Assembly (NCBI RefSeq): GCF_000011645.1
Contig: NC_006270.3
Coordinates: 2,849,501 to 2,913,500, forward strand
Direction of reading: 5' to 3'
DNA length: 64,000 bases
Source: Bacillus licheniformis DSM 13 = ATCC 14580
GTDB lineage: Bacteria; Bacillota; Bacilli; Bacillales; Bacillaceae
Shown: in pieces, positions 51,346-60,885 of the stretch
Layout: each line of letters begins with the position of its first letter
Numbering within the stretch: the stretch's first letter is position 1
The notes under the pieces: model-generated
The model's database searches: none
What the model was told of the DNA's origin: nothing
Seen by the model: only the letters and a program-made list of their open reading frames with translations
Position numbers and translations under genes: made by a program

Positions 51346-52380
51346 TTAAGCTTGTTTAAATTGAGATAAAAATCTGACATCGTTCGTATAGAAATGACGA
51401 ATGTCGTCAATGCCGTACTTCAGCATTGCGATCCGTTCAACGCCCATCCCAAAAGCAAATCCCTGATATTGTTTGGAATCGAATCCGGCCATTTCGAGCA
51501 CGTTCGGATGCACCATTCCGGCGCCGAGAATTTCGATCCAGCCCGTTTGTTTACAAACGGAGCAGCCTTTGCCTCCGCATTTAAAGCAGGAAACATCGAC
51601 TTCGACAGACGGCTCTGTAAACGGGAAGAAGCTTGGACGCAGTCTGATTTCGCGCTCTTCGCCGAACATCTTTTTCGCGACCGTTTCCAGGGTTCCTTTT
51701 AAGTCGCTCATGCTGATATCACGGTCAACGCAGAGCCCTTCAATCTGCATAAACTGATGGGAATGTGTCGCATCATCGTTGTCGCGGCGGTACACTTTGC
51801 CGGGGCAGATGATTTTGACAGGGCCTTTGCCTTTATGTTTTTCCATCGTGCGCGTCTGAACAGGAGATGTCTGTGTTCTCATCAGCGTATCTTCCGTAAT
51901 ATAAAAGCTGTCTTGCATATCCCGGGCCGGGTGCTCTTTCGGAAGGTTGAGCGCTTCGAAGTTATAATAGTCGGTTTCCACTTCAGGCCCCTCTTCCACC
52001 GAATATCCCATGCTGATAAACAAGTCTTCGATTTCTTCAATAACGATCGTCAGCGGATGCCGCGCTCCTGTTTTCACAGGGCTTCCCGGAAGCGTCACGT
52101 CAATCGTCTGCTCTTTCAGCTTCCTTTTCACCTCTTCTTCCTCAAGGCGGGCATTTTTTTCGGCGATCGCCGCGGCGATTTTCTCTCTTACTTCGTTCGC
52201 CAAGGCCCCCATTTTCGGCCTTTCTTCAGCGGACAGCTTTCCCATTCCCCGAAGCACTTCTGTGATCGGTCCCTTTTTTCCCAGATACGCAACGCGGACA
52301 TCGTTGACTTCTTTTAATGAACCAGCGGCTTCCACTTTTTCAACCGCTTCTTTTTCAAGCCGTTTCAGCTCTTCCTGCAT
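51346..52380 (-). CDS. pheS: Phenylalanine-tRNA ligase alpha subunit
   Basis: 344 residues. An N-terminal coiled coil binds tRNA. Class II motifs are GARHPLTIVIEEIEDLFISM (motif 1 area), motif 2 in KIICPGKVYRRDNDDATHSH, and motif 3 in FAFGMGVERIAMLKYGIDDI. The zinc-like Cys cluster CFKCGGKGCSVCKQTGW is typical of Bacillus PheS. It is the first gene of the operon, 15 bp before pheT, behind a T-box leader. Confidence 0.98.
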   Translation of the reverse strand: MQEELKRLEKEAVEKVEAAGSLKEVNDVRVAYLGKKGPITEVLRGMGKLSAEERPKMGALANEVREKIAAAIAEKNARLEEEEVKRKLKEQTIDVTLPGSPVKTGARHPLTIVIEEIEDLFISMGYSVEEGPEVETDYYNFEALNLPKEHPARDMQDSFYITEDTLMRTQTSPVQTRTMEKHKGKGPVKIICPGKVYRRDNDDATHSHQFMQIEGLCVDRDISMSDLKGTLETVAKKMFGEEREIRLRPSFFPFTEPSVEVDVSCFKCGGKGCSVCKQTGWIEILGAGMVHPNVLEMAGFDSKQYQGFAFGMGVERIAMLKYGIDDIRHFYTNDVRFLSQFKQA

Positions 52381-52424
52381 CTTAAAAACTCCTCCTTTTA
52401 TGTAGCAACCTGTTTTTTAGGCAA

Positions 52425-52700
52425 TAAAAAAAGCCCCTTTTATAATGAAAGGGACGAATCGTGGCCGTGGTACCACCCTTTTTTAAAACAAAGCAAAAAA
52501 GCTTTGCTGCTTACTTCATTGGCATAACGGAATAAATCCGGTTCACCTTTACACATCCCTCGAGGGACGTGGTCCCGGTGACAACTCAAGAGGTGAAGCG
52601 TTTTTCCGGCCTGCCATAAAAATGCTTGCAGTCTCAGGCATTTTCTCCCTGAATGGCGGCATGTGAAAAAACGGAGCCTCTATCACTGTTTTTAAACATA
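52425..52700 (-). promoter_or_regulatory. T-box leader of pheST
   Basis: The T-box core GGGTGGTACCACG lies on the minus strand near 52460-52482, followed by a terminator (CCCTTTC...GAAAGGGGC type stem and T run, about 52428-52455). Upstream stem I includes AAAATGCCTGAGACTGCAAGC. By analogy it senses uncharged tRNA-Phe. The specifier was not placed. Confidence 0.92.
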
Positions 52701-52741
52701 TTAAATTCATTATAGTGAATTACATGATCCTGTGCAACCGG

Positions 52742-53488
52742 TTATCCGCGGAGATGATAAAGAAGGACCGCGGCTGCGGCCGCCACATTGAGCGACTCCG
52801 CTTTTCCGTAGATCGGAACGTACAGATTTTGGTCGGTCTGTGCGAGGAGGGCCGGATCGACCCCAGATCCTTCGTTTCCGATCAATAGCGCAAACGACTG
52901 CGACGGCTCCGCTTCTCTAAATGGCACGGCACCCTGCAGCGCTGTGCCGTAAACCGGGACGCTTTTTCCCTTCAGCTCTTCAATCAGCTCTGAAAGCTCG
53001 CGTTTTAAAATCGGGATGTGAAAATGCGAGCCTTGAGCCGACCTGAGCGTTTTGGCATTGTAAGGGTCGACAGTCCCTTGTCCGATAACAACGGCATCGA
53101 TCCCCGCCGCGTCTGCCGTCCGGATGATCGTCCCTAAATTGCCCGGGTCCTGCACAGCATCAGCTAGCAGCAGCTTTTCGTATTGAAAAGGTCCGCTTTC
53201 GGGCATTCGGCATACAGCGGCGACCGCCTGAGGCGTCTCCGTTTCGGCAATCGCTGAAAAAGCATCGGCGCTCAAAACATAGCGGGCAACAGACTCATCA
53301 ATCATAGCCGGGAAGTCCGCTTCGTCTGCGACCATGATTTCTTTCACAACACCCGGTGTCTTCAGCGCTTCCTCAACGAGATGCTCGCCTTCTATTAAGA
53401 AAGTATTCGTTTTTGTCCGCTCTTTTTTTGCATGAAGTTTTTTCCAGTCCTTCACTTTTTGATTTTTGGCTGATTCAATTCGTTTCAA
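52742..53488 (-). CDS. ysgA: SpoU-family RNA 2'-O-methyltransferase
   Basis: 248 residues from a TTG at 53488 after AAAGGAGT; a TTG nine codons earlier would precede the ribosome site. The N-terminal substrate domain has FLIEGEHLVEEALKTPGV. The SPOUT knot carries motif 1 (ADAVQDPGNLGTIIRTADAA), motif 2 (FALLIGNEGSGVD) and motif 3 (VPIYGKAESLNVAAAAAVLL). It methylates a ribose in rRNA or tRNA, with the target unassigned. It lies upstream of pheS as in B. subtilis. Confidence 0.94.
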   Translation of the reverse strand: MKRIESAKNQKVKDWKKLHAKKERTKTNTFLIEGEHLVEEALKTPGVVKEIMVADEADFPAMIDESVARYVLSADAFSAIAETETPQAVAAVCRMPESGPFQYEKLLLADAVQDPGNLGTIIRTADAAGIDAVVIGQGTVDPYNAKTLRSAQGSHFHIPILKRELSELIEELKGKSVPVYGTALQGAVPFREAEPSQSFALLIGNEGSGVDPALLAQTDQNLYVPIYGKAESLNVAAAAAVLLYHLRG

Positions 53489-53605
53489 ATCGTTTTGACT
53501 CCTTTTGTCTCGCAATAGTCACATTATATCTCATCAATGATACATAATAAACCCGAAAGCGAGGCAGAATATAGAAAAACAGATGATGAAATGGAGTGAA
53601 AAATG

Positions 53606-53818
53606 ATGGATTTGAATTTGCGCCATGCCGTTATTGCCAATGTATCAGGGAACTCGCAAGAAGAGCTTGAACATACGATCGTCGATGCGATCCAAAGCGG
53701 TGAAGAAAAAATGCTTCCGGGATTGGGTGTGTTGTTCGAGGTCATCTGGCAGCACGCAACTGAATCAGACAAAACCGAAATGCTCGAGACATTGGAACAA
53801 GGATTAAAAGCGAAATAA
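53606..53818 (+). CDS. sspI: Small acid-soluble spore protein I
   Basis: 70 residues, starting at the second of two adjacent ATGs (MDLNLRHAVIANV), with GGAGTGA upstream. The conserved central stretch EELEHTIVDAIQSGEEKMLP and GLGVLFEVIWQHATESDKTE matches SspI of other bacilli almost residue for residue. It is a minor spore core protein expected to be driven by sigma-G in the forespore. It is the lone plus-strand gene here, convergent with cstA. Confidence 0.96.
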   Translation: MDLNLRHAVIANVSGNSQEELEHTIVDAIQSGEEKMLPGLGVLFEVIWQHATESDKTEMLETLEQGLKAK

Positions 53819-53843
53819 ACCGGCGGCCAAACGGCCCCGGTTT
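53817..53843. terminator. Bidirectional terminator between sspI and cstA
   Basis: AAACCGG and CCGGTTT arms around a GC-rich inner stem. Confidence 0.8.
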
Positions 53844-53849
53844 ATTTGA

Positions 53850-55646
53850 TCATCCAGGTATAGAAGGCTCCATCCGCAATGCCGGATCGCGCCAAATCTC
53901 CGTCCATTTTTTAATGGCTGCAGCCATGATCACAAGTCCCAACACAAGCATAATGATCGATAAAATGCCGTTTAAAACGCTGAAACCGGCAGCTTCCGCA
54001 TTAAAATAAACGTTTTTGATCATCCAGTATCCCGCATAGTTGACCGTCACATACAAATAAGCGAGCGGAATGAGACATGTCAGCATATAACGCCGTTTGT
54101 CCGCAATTTTTAAAATGACCGTCGCTCCGATAATTAAACCGACGGATGCCATCAGCTGGTTGGATACGCCAAACAGCGCCCAAATCGAGCTGATATCGCC
54201 TGAGTACAGCAAATATCCCCACATGAAACAGGCAAGGGCGCTCGCTGCGACCGAACCCGGAAGCCAGTCCGTTTTTTTCAGCGGTTTGTACACTTCCCCG
54301 AAAAAGTCTTGAATCAAATAACGCGCCACCCTTGTACCGGCATCGATCGCCGTTAAAATAAAGACAGCTTCAAACATGATGACAAATTGGAAAAAGTAAG
54401 AGGCCAAATGGCTGAAAAACGGAATATCCGTGAAAATATAAGCCATGCCGACGGCAAGGGTAACAGCTCCGCCTGTTCTTCCTTCAAGATCGAGACCGAT
54501 TTCGCGGCTGAGTTCAGGCAGATGGACGACATTCATGCCAAGCGTCCGAAAGACTTCTGGCGAACTGTTGATGGCAAAATAATCGCCCGGCTGCAACGCC
54601 GTTGCCGCGATTAAAGCCATGATGCCGACAAGACACTCAACGAGCATCGCTCCGAAGCCGACGAATTTCATGTCGCTCCACTTGTCAAGCATCTTCGGCG
54701 TCGTGCCTGAACCGACAAACGCATGGAAACCGGAAATCGCACCGCAGGCGATCGTAATTGAAATGAACGGCCAGACCGGACCAGGCGAAACAGGTCCCCC
54801 TCCGCCCGTGAACTCGGTAAACGCCGGAAACGGAATCGCCGGATTGACAACGAAAACCCCGGCAATCAAAGCGATAAACACCCCGATTTTCATAAAGCTG
54901 CTCAAATAATCGCGCGGTGCGAGCAGCAGCCATACAGGCAGCGCCGCTGCAAAAAATGCATAGACAGGAAGTGCGACAGCAAGCGTTTTCGTATCGAGCG
55001 TCAAGGCGTCTCCAAGCGGCGTCTCTGCAATGGAGGGCCCGATGAAGACACCGGCCATCAGCAAAATAAATCCGCCGGTAGACGCTAATTTTAAGTTGCC
55101 TGTCTTTTTATAAAATAAGCCGACCCCCATCGCGATCGGAATTGTAATCGCAACGGCGAACGTCCCCCACGGATTGCGTTCAAGCGCATGAAGCACAACC
55201 ATCGACAGCCCCGCCATCGTGATTGTAATAATAAACAGCATCGCAAGCCCCGTGCAAAATCCCGCAACAGGCCCGAGCTCTTCTTTCGCCACTTCTGAAA
55301 GCGACTTTCCCTTCCTCCGCATCGACGCAAATAAAACAACAATATCATGCACGGCGCCCCCGATGACCGCTCCGATCAGGAGCCACAACAGCCCCGGCAA
55401 GTAGCCGAACTGCGCCGCCAAGATCGGCCCGACAAGCGGCCCCGCGGCTGCGATGGCCGCAAAGTGGTGGCCGAAAGACACCCATTTGTTCGTCGGCACA
55501 TAATCTTTGCCGTCTTTCTGAAGATGGGCAGGAGTCGGCTTGTCGTCATCAACCTTCAACACTTTCACCATCATAAATGTTCCGTACAAACGATAGGCGA
55601 TCGCCAAAATACAGATGGAAGCGATCACAATTGTTATTGCATTCAT
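53850..55646 (-). CDS. cstA: Carbon starvation protein A, peptide/pyruvate-type transporter
   Basis: 598 residues, with about sixteen membrane spans. CstA signatures are VSFGHHFAAIAAAGPLVGPI near residue 58, LLIGAVIGGAVHDIVVLF, AFVGSGTTPKMLDKWSD, and the C-terminal LFGVSNQLMASVGLIIGATV. Homologues take up peptides or pyruvate on carbon limitation. A perfect cre site lies about 47 bp upstream of the start codon, in line with catabolite repression. It corresponds to ystA/cstA next to abfA in B. subtilis. Confidence 0.96.
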   Translation of the reverse strand: MNAITIVIASICILAIAYRLYGTFMMVKVLKVDDDKPTPAHLQKDGKDYVPTNKWVSFGHHFAAIAAAGPLVGPILAAQFGYLPGLLWLLIGAVIGGAVHDIVVLFASMRRKGKSLSEVAKEELGPVAGFCTGLAMLFIITITMAGLSMVVLHALERNPWGTFAVAITIPIAMGVGLFYKKTGNLKLASTGGFILLMAGVFIGPSIAETPLGDALTLDTKTLAVALPVYAFFAAALPVWLLLAPRDYLSSFMKIGVFIALIAGVFVVNPAIPFPAFTEFTGGGGPVSPGPVWPFISITIACGAISGFHAFVGSGTTPKMLDKWSDMKFVGFGAMLVECLVGIMALIAATALQPGDYFAINSSPEVFRTLGMNVVHLPELSREIGLDLEGRTGGAVTLAVGMAYIFTDIPFFSHLASYFFQFVIMFEAVFILTAIDAGTRVARYLIQDFFGEVYKPLKKTDWLPGSVAASALACFMWGYLLYSGDISSIWALFGVSNQLMASVGLIIGATVILKIADKRRYMLTCLIPLAYLYVTVNYAGYWMIKNVYFNAEAAGFSVLNGILSIIMLVLGLVIMAAAIKKWTEIWRDPALRMEPSIPG

Positions 55647-55692
55647 CCAATTCCTCCCCCCTTTGTCTCTTTTTTAACATAGCTCATATTTT

Positions 55693-55707
55693 TTGTAAGC
55701 GCAATCA
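55693..55707 (+). promoter_or_regulatory. cre site upstream of cstA
   Basis: TTGTAAGCGCAATCA matches WTGNAANCGNWNNCW at every defined position. Its place just upstream of the cstA start suits repression by CcpA. Confidence 0.75.
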
Positions 55708-55849
55708 TCTTTTGCGCGTTTTTTCAGTCCCGATAATTAAAACATAGTTGACTAATAGGAATAATAAGAATAAAATAGACACAAGCTTCATCTGCTGCCT
55801 TTTTTAAGGCGTAATTGGCGGGTATCATCGGATATCCGCCTTTTTTCTG

Positions 55850-56126
55850 TCAGCATAACGGAACGATAAAAAAATGAACGGCCATCACTAGACAAAAAGC
55901 GGCGGTCCCCGCGATTCGATTGACATTTGTTTTGACAAGGCGAAGCTGAGAAATGGTGGGACAGCGAAAAAAACAAAATGGTGCCGATCAAGATGACGCC
56001 CGCCTCTAAAAGTGAGTGATTAAGAAACCGGGGCCGGTCAAGGATCGCCGTGATAAACAGAAGCCAAAGGTATGCTAAAAATGCGTACATCAAAAAACAG
56101 TACGCAGCCGAAAAAAACGTCTTCAT
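55850..56126 (-). pseudogene. Small three-span membrane protein with a frameshift
   Basis: From ATG 56126 the frame gives two membrane helices (FLMYAFLAYLWLLFITAIL and AGVILIGTILFFSLSHHF), then turns into polar low-quality sequence that runs on to 55788. In another frame a third helix follows, AGTAAFCLVMAVHFFIVPLC, ending at a TGA at 55850-55852. The shift coincides with a run of seven A (55967-55973; T on the coding strand). Removing one base joins all three helices. Probably a recently broken gene, though slippage could restore some product. The family is not recognised. Confidence 0.6.
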
Positions 56127-56187
56127 AAATCCTCCTCCCGTTTTAACTTATTCTTCGGCATATTTGCTGAAGCCTTTTTTTCATCTG

Positions 56188-56216
56188 AAAAAACCGGCCT
56201 CTTCGGGCCGGTTTTT
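56188..56216 (-). terminator. Terminator of the ara operon
   Basis: AAAAACCGGCC, CGAAGA loop and GGCCGGTTTTTT on the minus strand, directly after the abfA stop codon. Confidence 0.9.
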
Positions 56217-56219
56217 CAA

Positions 56220-57728
56220 TCATTGTTTCTTCATTCTGATCACATTCCAGGAAAGCTTCGGAAGGTGAGCCGTCAGCCTGCCGTCACATACTTTGGCGTC
56301 TCCGCCGCTGTGCGGAACGACGTTGTTGCGGTCTTTTTCATTCGTCGCTTTATGATCTTCGTGTTCCAGAACGATGTGCTCAGAGACACTGTACCCTTCA
56401 AAGCTTCTCATATCGGCTTCCATTTCAAGGCCGGCGTCTGTTGCGCGGTTGACGGCAAAAACGGTTAATTCCTCGGCTTCTTCATTGAAAACAGACACGG
56501 ACTCCAAGTACGGCACATCCGTAAAGTCTTTCGCATCATACTTTGGAGACGATACCGCCGTCTGCAGTACCGTTCCTCTGCCGTAGACGGAAGCGTGCAT
56601 AAACGGATAGAAAATGGTCTGACGCCATGCTTCTCCCCCTTTGTCTGTCATAATCGGCGCGATGACATTGACAAGCTGAGCCAGACAGGCGATTTTCACG
56701 CGGTCGGCATGCTTGAGCATCGTAATCAGCATACAGCCGACGAGAAGCGCATCCTCAAAGTTGTAGATGTCTTCAAGAAGGTGCGGCGCTTTCGCCCAGC
56801 GTTCAGCTTCTTTGTCTTTTTCATTCGAGTGATACCAGACATTCCACTCATCATATGAAAGGTGAATCGTTTTCTTGCTTTTCTTTTTCGCTTTCATATA
56901 GTCGCAGACTGAGATGACCGTTTTGATAAAGTGATCCATGTCTAGCGATCTCGCCAAATAGTTTGGAAGATCATTGTCGCGGTTGCCGTAATACGAGTGA
57001 AGCGAGATGTACTCGACGTGTTCGTACGTATGGTCAAGCACGGTCGTTTCCCAGTCGATGAATGTCGGCATTCCGCTTCCCGAACTTCCGCAGGCGACAA
57101 GCTCGATCGACGGGTCCGTCCATTTCATCACCTTCGCGGCTTCAGCAGCAAGTCTTCCGTATTCGGCCGCTGTTTTATGGCCGATTTGCCATGGACCGTC
57201 CATTTCATTGCCGAGGCACCATGTTTTAATTTTATGCGGTTCCTTATATCCGTGGGATTTTCTCAAGTCGCTGTAGTACGATCCTGACGGATGGTTGCAA
57301 TATTCTACTAGGTTGCGTGCGGCATCAATTCCTCTCGTTCCGAGGTTGACGGCCATATTCACCTCTGCCCCGACAAGCTTTGCCCAATCCATAAATTCGT
57401 TCGTACCGATTAAGTTCGGCTCGGTTGTCGCCCACGCCAAATCAAGTCTTGTCGGCCGCTGTTCGACAGGTCCGACTCCATCCTCCCAGTTATATCCAGA
57501 TACAAAGTTTCCGCCGGGATACCTGATAAACGGCACCTTTAGTTCTCTGACTAGTTTAATGACATCTTTCCGAAAGCCTGATTCGTCAGCTTCAGGATGA
57601 TCAGGCTCATAAATGCCTTCATAAACGGCTCTGCCGAGATGCTCGATAAAGGAGCCGTAAATTCGCTTATCAATCTCTGCCACCTTATATTCCTTGTCAA
57701 TCGTCATCTTCGCTTTGTGTACAGTCAT
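56220..57728 (-). CDS. abfA: Alpha-L-arabinofuranosidase (GH51)
   Basis: 502 residues with no signal peptide, so an intracellular enzyme. It releases arabinose from imported arabino-oligosaccharides. The catalytic acid/base Glu is in CLGNEMDGPWQIGHK near residue 174, and the nucleophile Glu in LSYDEWNVWYHS near residue 295. The N-terminal FIRYPGGNFVSGYNWEDGVG and the C-terminal beta-sandwich complete the GH51 pattern. It is the last gene of the ara operon. Confidence 0.97.
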   Translation of the reverse strand: MTVHKAKMTIDKEYKVAEIDKRIYGSFIEHLGRAVYEGIYEPDHPEADESGFRKDVIKLVRELKVPFIRYPGGNFVSGYNWEDGVGPVEQRPTRLDLAWATTEPNLIGTNEFMDWAKLVGAEVNMAVNLGTRGIDAARNLVEYCNHPSGSYYSDLRKSHGYKEPHKIKTWCLGNEMDGPWQIGHKTAAEYGRLAAEAAKVMKWTDPSIELVACGSSGSGMPTFIDWETTVLDHTYEHVEYISLHSYYGNRDNDLPNYLARSLDMDHFIKTVISVCDYMKAKKKSKKTIHLSYDEWNVWYHSNEKDKEAERWAKAPHLLEDIYNFEDALLVGCMLITMLKHADRVKIACLAQLVNVIAPIMTDKGGEAWRQTIFYPFMHASVYGRGTVLQTAVSSPKYDAKDFTDVPYLESVSVFNEEAEELTVFAVNRATDAGLEMEADMRSFEGYSVSEHIVLEHEDHKATNEKDRNNVVPHSGGDAKVCDGRLTAHLPKLSWNVIRMKKQ

Positions 57729-57763
57729 GTTAAATCATTCCTTTCAAGATGATATATAGTGGA

Positions 57764-58606
57764 TCAGCCTTTGATTCCGCCCGCCGTCAAACCTGATATA
57801 AAGTACTTCTGGAAGAACAGGAAGATGAGAATCACGGGCAGAATCGCCAGCACAGAACCCGAAATCAACATGTCATAATTGTTCCCGTACGGACTGAGCA
57901 AAGCGGACAGTCCGATTGGGAGCGTAAACATTTCTTTCGATCGCAAAACGATCAGCGGCCATAAGAAGTTGTTCCAGCTGTTTAAGGATTGAAGAATGAT
58001 CATCGCTCCAAATGCCGGCTTCATCAAGGGCGCCATGATCCTGAAGTAAATGCCGAACTCTGTGCAGCCGTCCATTCTCGCGGAATCAAGCAAATCTCTC
58101 GGCAGGCCGAGCGCATACTGTCTGAAGAAAAACACGGCTACAGGCGAGACGATAAACGGCAGGATCACACCGGCGTATGTGTCGACAATATGAAGAGAAA
58201 CCGTCATTTTAAACAAAGGCAGCATGAGAATTTCGATCGGCACCATCATGATCAGGAGCACGGCTACGAACAAGAGATTTTTTCCTTTAAAGTCGTAGAC
58301 GGCAAGCCCGTATCCGACCATTGAAGAAAACAAGAGCGTCAGCACGGTGGATATCACCACGAGAATCAAGCTGTTCGAAAACCATTGAAAATAAATGCTG
58401 CCTCCGTTAAACAAGTAAGTGTAATTGTCAAGGCTCAGGATTTCAGGGCTCAGCTTTAAATTCAGGCCGAAGCGCAGCAATTCCGAAGATGGCTTGAGCG
58501 AGCCGAGTACAAGGCAGAAGAGCGGAAACACAAACAAAAAGCTTAATATCGCAAACAGCAGAAACAGAGCTACTTTCGCAATGTTGAGGCCTCCGGCAGG
58601 ACGCAT
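57764..58606 (-). CDS. araQ: Arabino-oligosaccharide ABC permease AraQ
   Basis: 280 residues, six membrane spans, MalG-type. The EAA loop is visible as LLDSARMDGCTEFGIYFRIM followed by APLMKPAFGAM. Pairs with AraP and the lipoprotein AraN; the ATPase is probably the shared MsmX-type protein encoded elsewhere, since none is in the operon. The start shares one base with the araP stop codon. Confidence 0.95.
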   Translation of the reverse strand: MRPAGGLNIAKVALFLLFAILSFLFVFPLFCLVLGSLKPSSELLRFGLNLKLSPEILSLDNYTYLFNGGSIYFQWFSNSLILVVISTVLTLLFSSMVGYGLAVYDFKGKNLLFVAVLLIMMVPIEILMLPLFKMTVSLHIVDTYAGVILPFIVSPVAVFFFRQYALGLPRDLLDSARMDGCTEFGIYFRIMAPLMKPAFGAMIILQSLNSWNNFLWPLIVLRSKEMFTLPIGLSALLSPYGNNYDMLISGSVLAILPVILIFLFFQKYFISGLTAGGIKG

Positions 58607-59550
58607 TAATAGCCCTCCTTTTTAAAAGATCCAGACAGCTTTAATGAAATGAGGCTGCAGATGAAAATGATGATCAAGAGCACGATGCCGAGCGCCGATC
58701 CGTAGCCCATGTTGTTGTAGGCAAGCCCCTGCTGATAAATGTATCCGACCATCGTCAGGCCGATGTTGCCCGGAGAGTTGTTCTGCCACAGCACGTAGCT
58801 TTCTTCAAACATCCGGAAGCCGCCGATGATGCTGATCGTCAGCACGTAGACGCTGACGGGCTTTAAAAACGGAAGCGTAATATGGTAAAACTTCTTGAAC
58901 GTGCCTGCCCCGTCGATTTCGGCAGCTTCATACAATTCTTTCGGAACGTTCTGCAAGCCCGCCAAAAAGTACAGGACATTGATCCCCATCCATCTCCAAG
59001 ATGCGAGCATCACCATTAAAAACATGCCGGTATGTTCATTGTTCAGCCAGTTGTACGGCGAACCTCCGAGCTTAGCCAATATCGAATTCGCCAGGGATGT
59101 ATCCATTTCTCCAAAAATCAGCCTGAAAATAATCCCCGCCACAATGGTTGAAGTCAGAGCCGGGATGAATAAAGCCGATTTGAACACGTTTTTAAACTTT
59201 ACGAGTTTAGAATCTAAAAAGACTGCCAGAATAAGAGGAACAGGTATTAAAATCAGCAATGTCCAAAAGGTGTATTTTACGGTGTTGAATAGTGCGGTAT
59301 AAAATGTAGGATTGTTTAATGCTTTATAGTTCTCCGTCCCGATGAAGCGGACTTCCCCGGGGAGAATGCTTTGAAAACTCATGATGACGACGCTGATAAG
59401 CGGATAAAGAAAAAATATGCAAAAGGAGAGTACAAAAGGTGCTGTAAAAATGTAGGGTGCGGCTTTTGCTGAATATAATAAACGTCTGATCTTTCTTTTT
59501 CTGCTCACCGGCGGAAACGAATGCACTGTATCTGTTTTAACAGTCTTCAA
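58606..59550 (-). CDS. araP: Arabino-oligosaccharide ABC permease AraP
   Basis: 314 residues, six membrane spans, MalF-type. The EAA loop is ELYEAAEIDGAGTFKKFYHI followed by TLPFLKPVSVY. A basic N-terminal tail (SRKRKIRRLLYSAKAAPY) precedes the first span. It works with AraQ and AraN. Confidence 0.95.
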   Translation of the reverse strand: MKTVKTDTVHSFPPVSRKRKIRRLLYSAKAAPYIFTAPFVLSFCIFFLYPLISVVIMSFQSILPGEVRFIGTENYKALNNPTFYTALFNTVKYTFWTLLILIPVPLILAVFLDSKLVKFKNVFKSALFIPALTSTIVAGIIFRLIFGEMDTSLANSILAKLGGSPYNWLNNEHTGMFLMVMLASWRWMGINVLYFLAGLQNVPKELYEAAEIDGAGTFKKFYHITLPFLKPVSVYVLTISIIGGFRMFEESYVLWQNNSPGNIGLTMVGYIYQQGLAYNNMGYGSALGIVLLIIIFICSLISLKLSGSFKKEGY

Positions 59551-59580
59551 GTTATCGCCTCGCTTTACAGTAATGAAAGA

Positions 59581-60885
59581 CTATTGCCCTTTCACTTCAG
59601 CTGCTGCTTTGTCCAATGCTTCTTTCGGTGTTTTGCTCTTCGTTTTGAGCGCTTCGTACAGTATGTTTCTGTTGACGAGATCGGAAGTCTTCGCATAATC
59701 CTCAGTAAGGTAAAGCGGATTGATCTCATCCTTTATGTCAAGAAGCACGGAAAAGATGTGTTGTCCGTTTTGAAAGTATTCTGTATATTGATTTGGTTTT
59801 TTCAATTCGTCCGAGTCCCACACATCCCATCTGAGCGGATCGAACCCGAGCACGGTCCACAGCTTGATGTTGCCTTCTTTTGACGCTTTGGCAAATTTCA
59901 AGAAATCCTTGGCCAGATCGACCTGTTTCGCCTGTTTTGGAATCACGGTGGCCGTTCCGCCCATTCCCGCTGAGCGGTCTCCCCCTTCTTCCCATGCCGG
60001 CAGCGGTCTGATCGCGATTTTCCCTTTCAAGTCAGGCATATAATCCAAAAAACGGCCCATATACCAGATCGGCATTAAGACAGACGCCGCGCCGCCTTGG
60101 TTCATAAATCCGTAATACTCTTCACTGTGATGATTGCCTCCGGGCGTTGTGACGGCAATTTTGTCTTTCTCAATTAAAGTCTTTAAAAATTCGAGCGTTT
60201 TCACGTTTGTCTCATTGTTTAATGTCAACCGCCCCTGCTCATCAAAGTAACCGGATCCCTGCTGGGAAACCAGCGGCAGAAATGAATTCGGGTCGGTCGT
60301 TTCAATCGTCGTCATCGGCTTTCCGAGAGCTTTGACGACCTTTTTGCCCGCTTCCCTGTAATCTTCCCATGTTTTGATGTCGTCCGGATCAACGCCTGCT
60401 TTATTCATCATTTCCATGTTGTAATACATCACGGTAGTTCCGACATGTGTGTCAAGTCCGTAAAGCTTGCCGTTCTTGCTGTAGAGCGTCAGCCTCGCTT
60501 CAACAAACTTGTCGCGTTCGTCCTCCACAAGCGGCGTTAAATCGGTAAGAGGAATGTCAGAGCCCTTCAAAAAGTTCGAATAGCGCCCCAGCTCAACATC
60601 GGCAATATCTGGAACCCCTTTCCCGGCTAAAAGCGAGATAGATAAATTGTCATGCATCTGTCCATACGGATACACCACTGTATTTAATTTGATTTTTCGC
60701 TCGGGATACTTTTTGTTCCATTCTTTCACCATCTCAGCATAAAACTGTTCATGAAGGCCGTTGAATGTCCAAAATGTCAGTTCGGTGCCGTCCGCTTGAT
60801 CGGAGGCAGGACTCGCCTTGCACCCCGATAAAAGCAAACATACAGCGACCGTGACCATAAAGATAGATGAAAGGAACCTTTTCAC
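59581..60885 (-). CDS. araN: Arabino-oligosaccharide-binding lipoprotein AraN
   Basis: 434 residues. A lipoprotein signal ends in LLLSGC near residue 22, with a following solute-binding protein fold (family 1): ELTFWTFNGLHEQFYAEMVK, DVELGRYSNFL, GLDTHVGTTVMYYNMEMMNK and GGTATVIPKQAKQVDLAKDF. It captures arabino-oligosaccharides outside the membrane for AraPQ. The start overlaps the araM stop by 4 bp. Confidence 0.95.
   Translation of the reverse strand: MKRFLSSIFMVTVAVCLLLSGCKASPASDQADGTELTFWTFNGLHEQFYAEMVKEWNKKYPERKIKLNTVVYPYGQMHDNLSISLLAGKGVPDIADVELGRYSNFLKGSDIPLTDLTPLVEDERDKFVEARLTLYSKNGKLYGLDTHVGTTVMYYNMEMMNKAGVDPDDIKTWEDYREAGKKVVKALGKPMTTIETTDPNSFLPLVSQQGSGYFDEQGRLTLNNETNVKTLEFLKTLIEKDKIAVTTPGGNHHSEEYYGFMNQGGAASVLMPIWYMGRFLDYMPDLKGKIAIRPLPAWEEGGDRSAGMGGTATVIPKQAKQVDLAKDFLKFAKASKEGNIKLWTVLGFDPLRWDVWDSDELKKPNQYTEYFQNGQHIFSVLLDIKDEINPLYLTEDYAKTSDLVNRNILYEALKTKSKTPKEALDKAAAEVKGQ

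Noticed and set aside
51757..52317. 186-codon plus-strand frame opposite pheS
   Set aside because: Antisense shadow of a highly conserved gene; composition is not protein-like.
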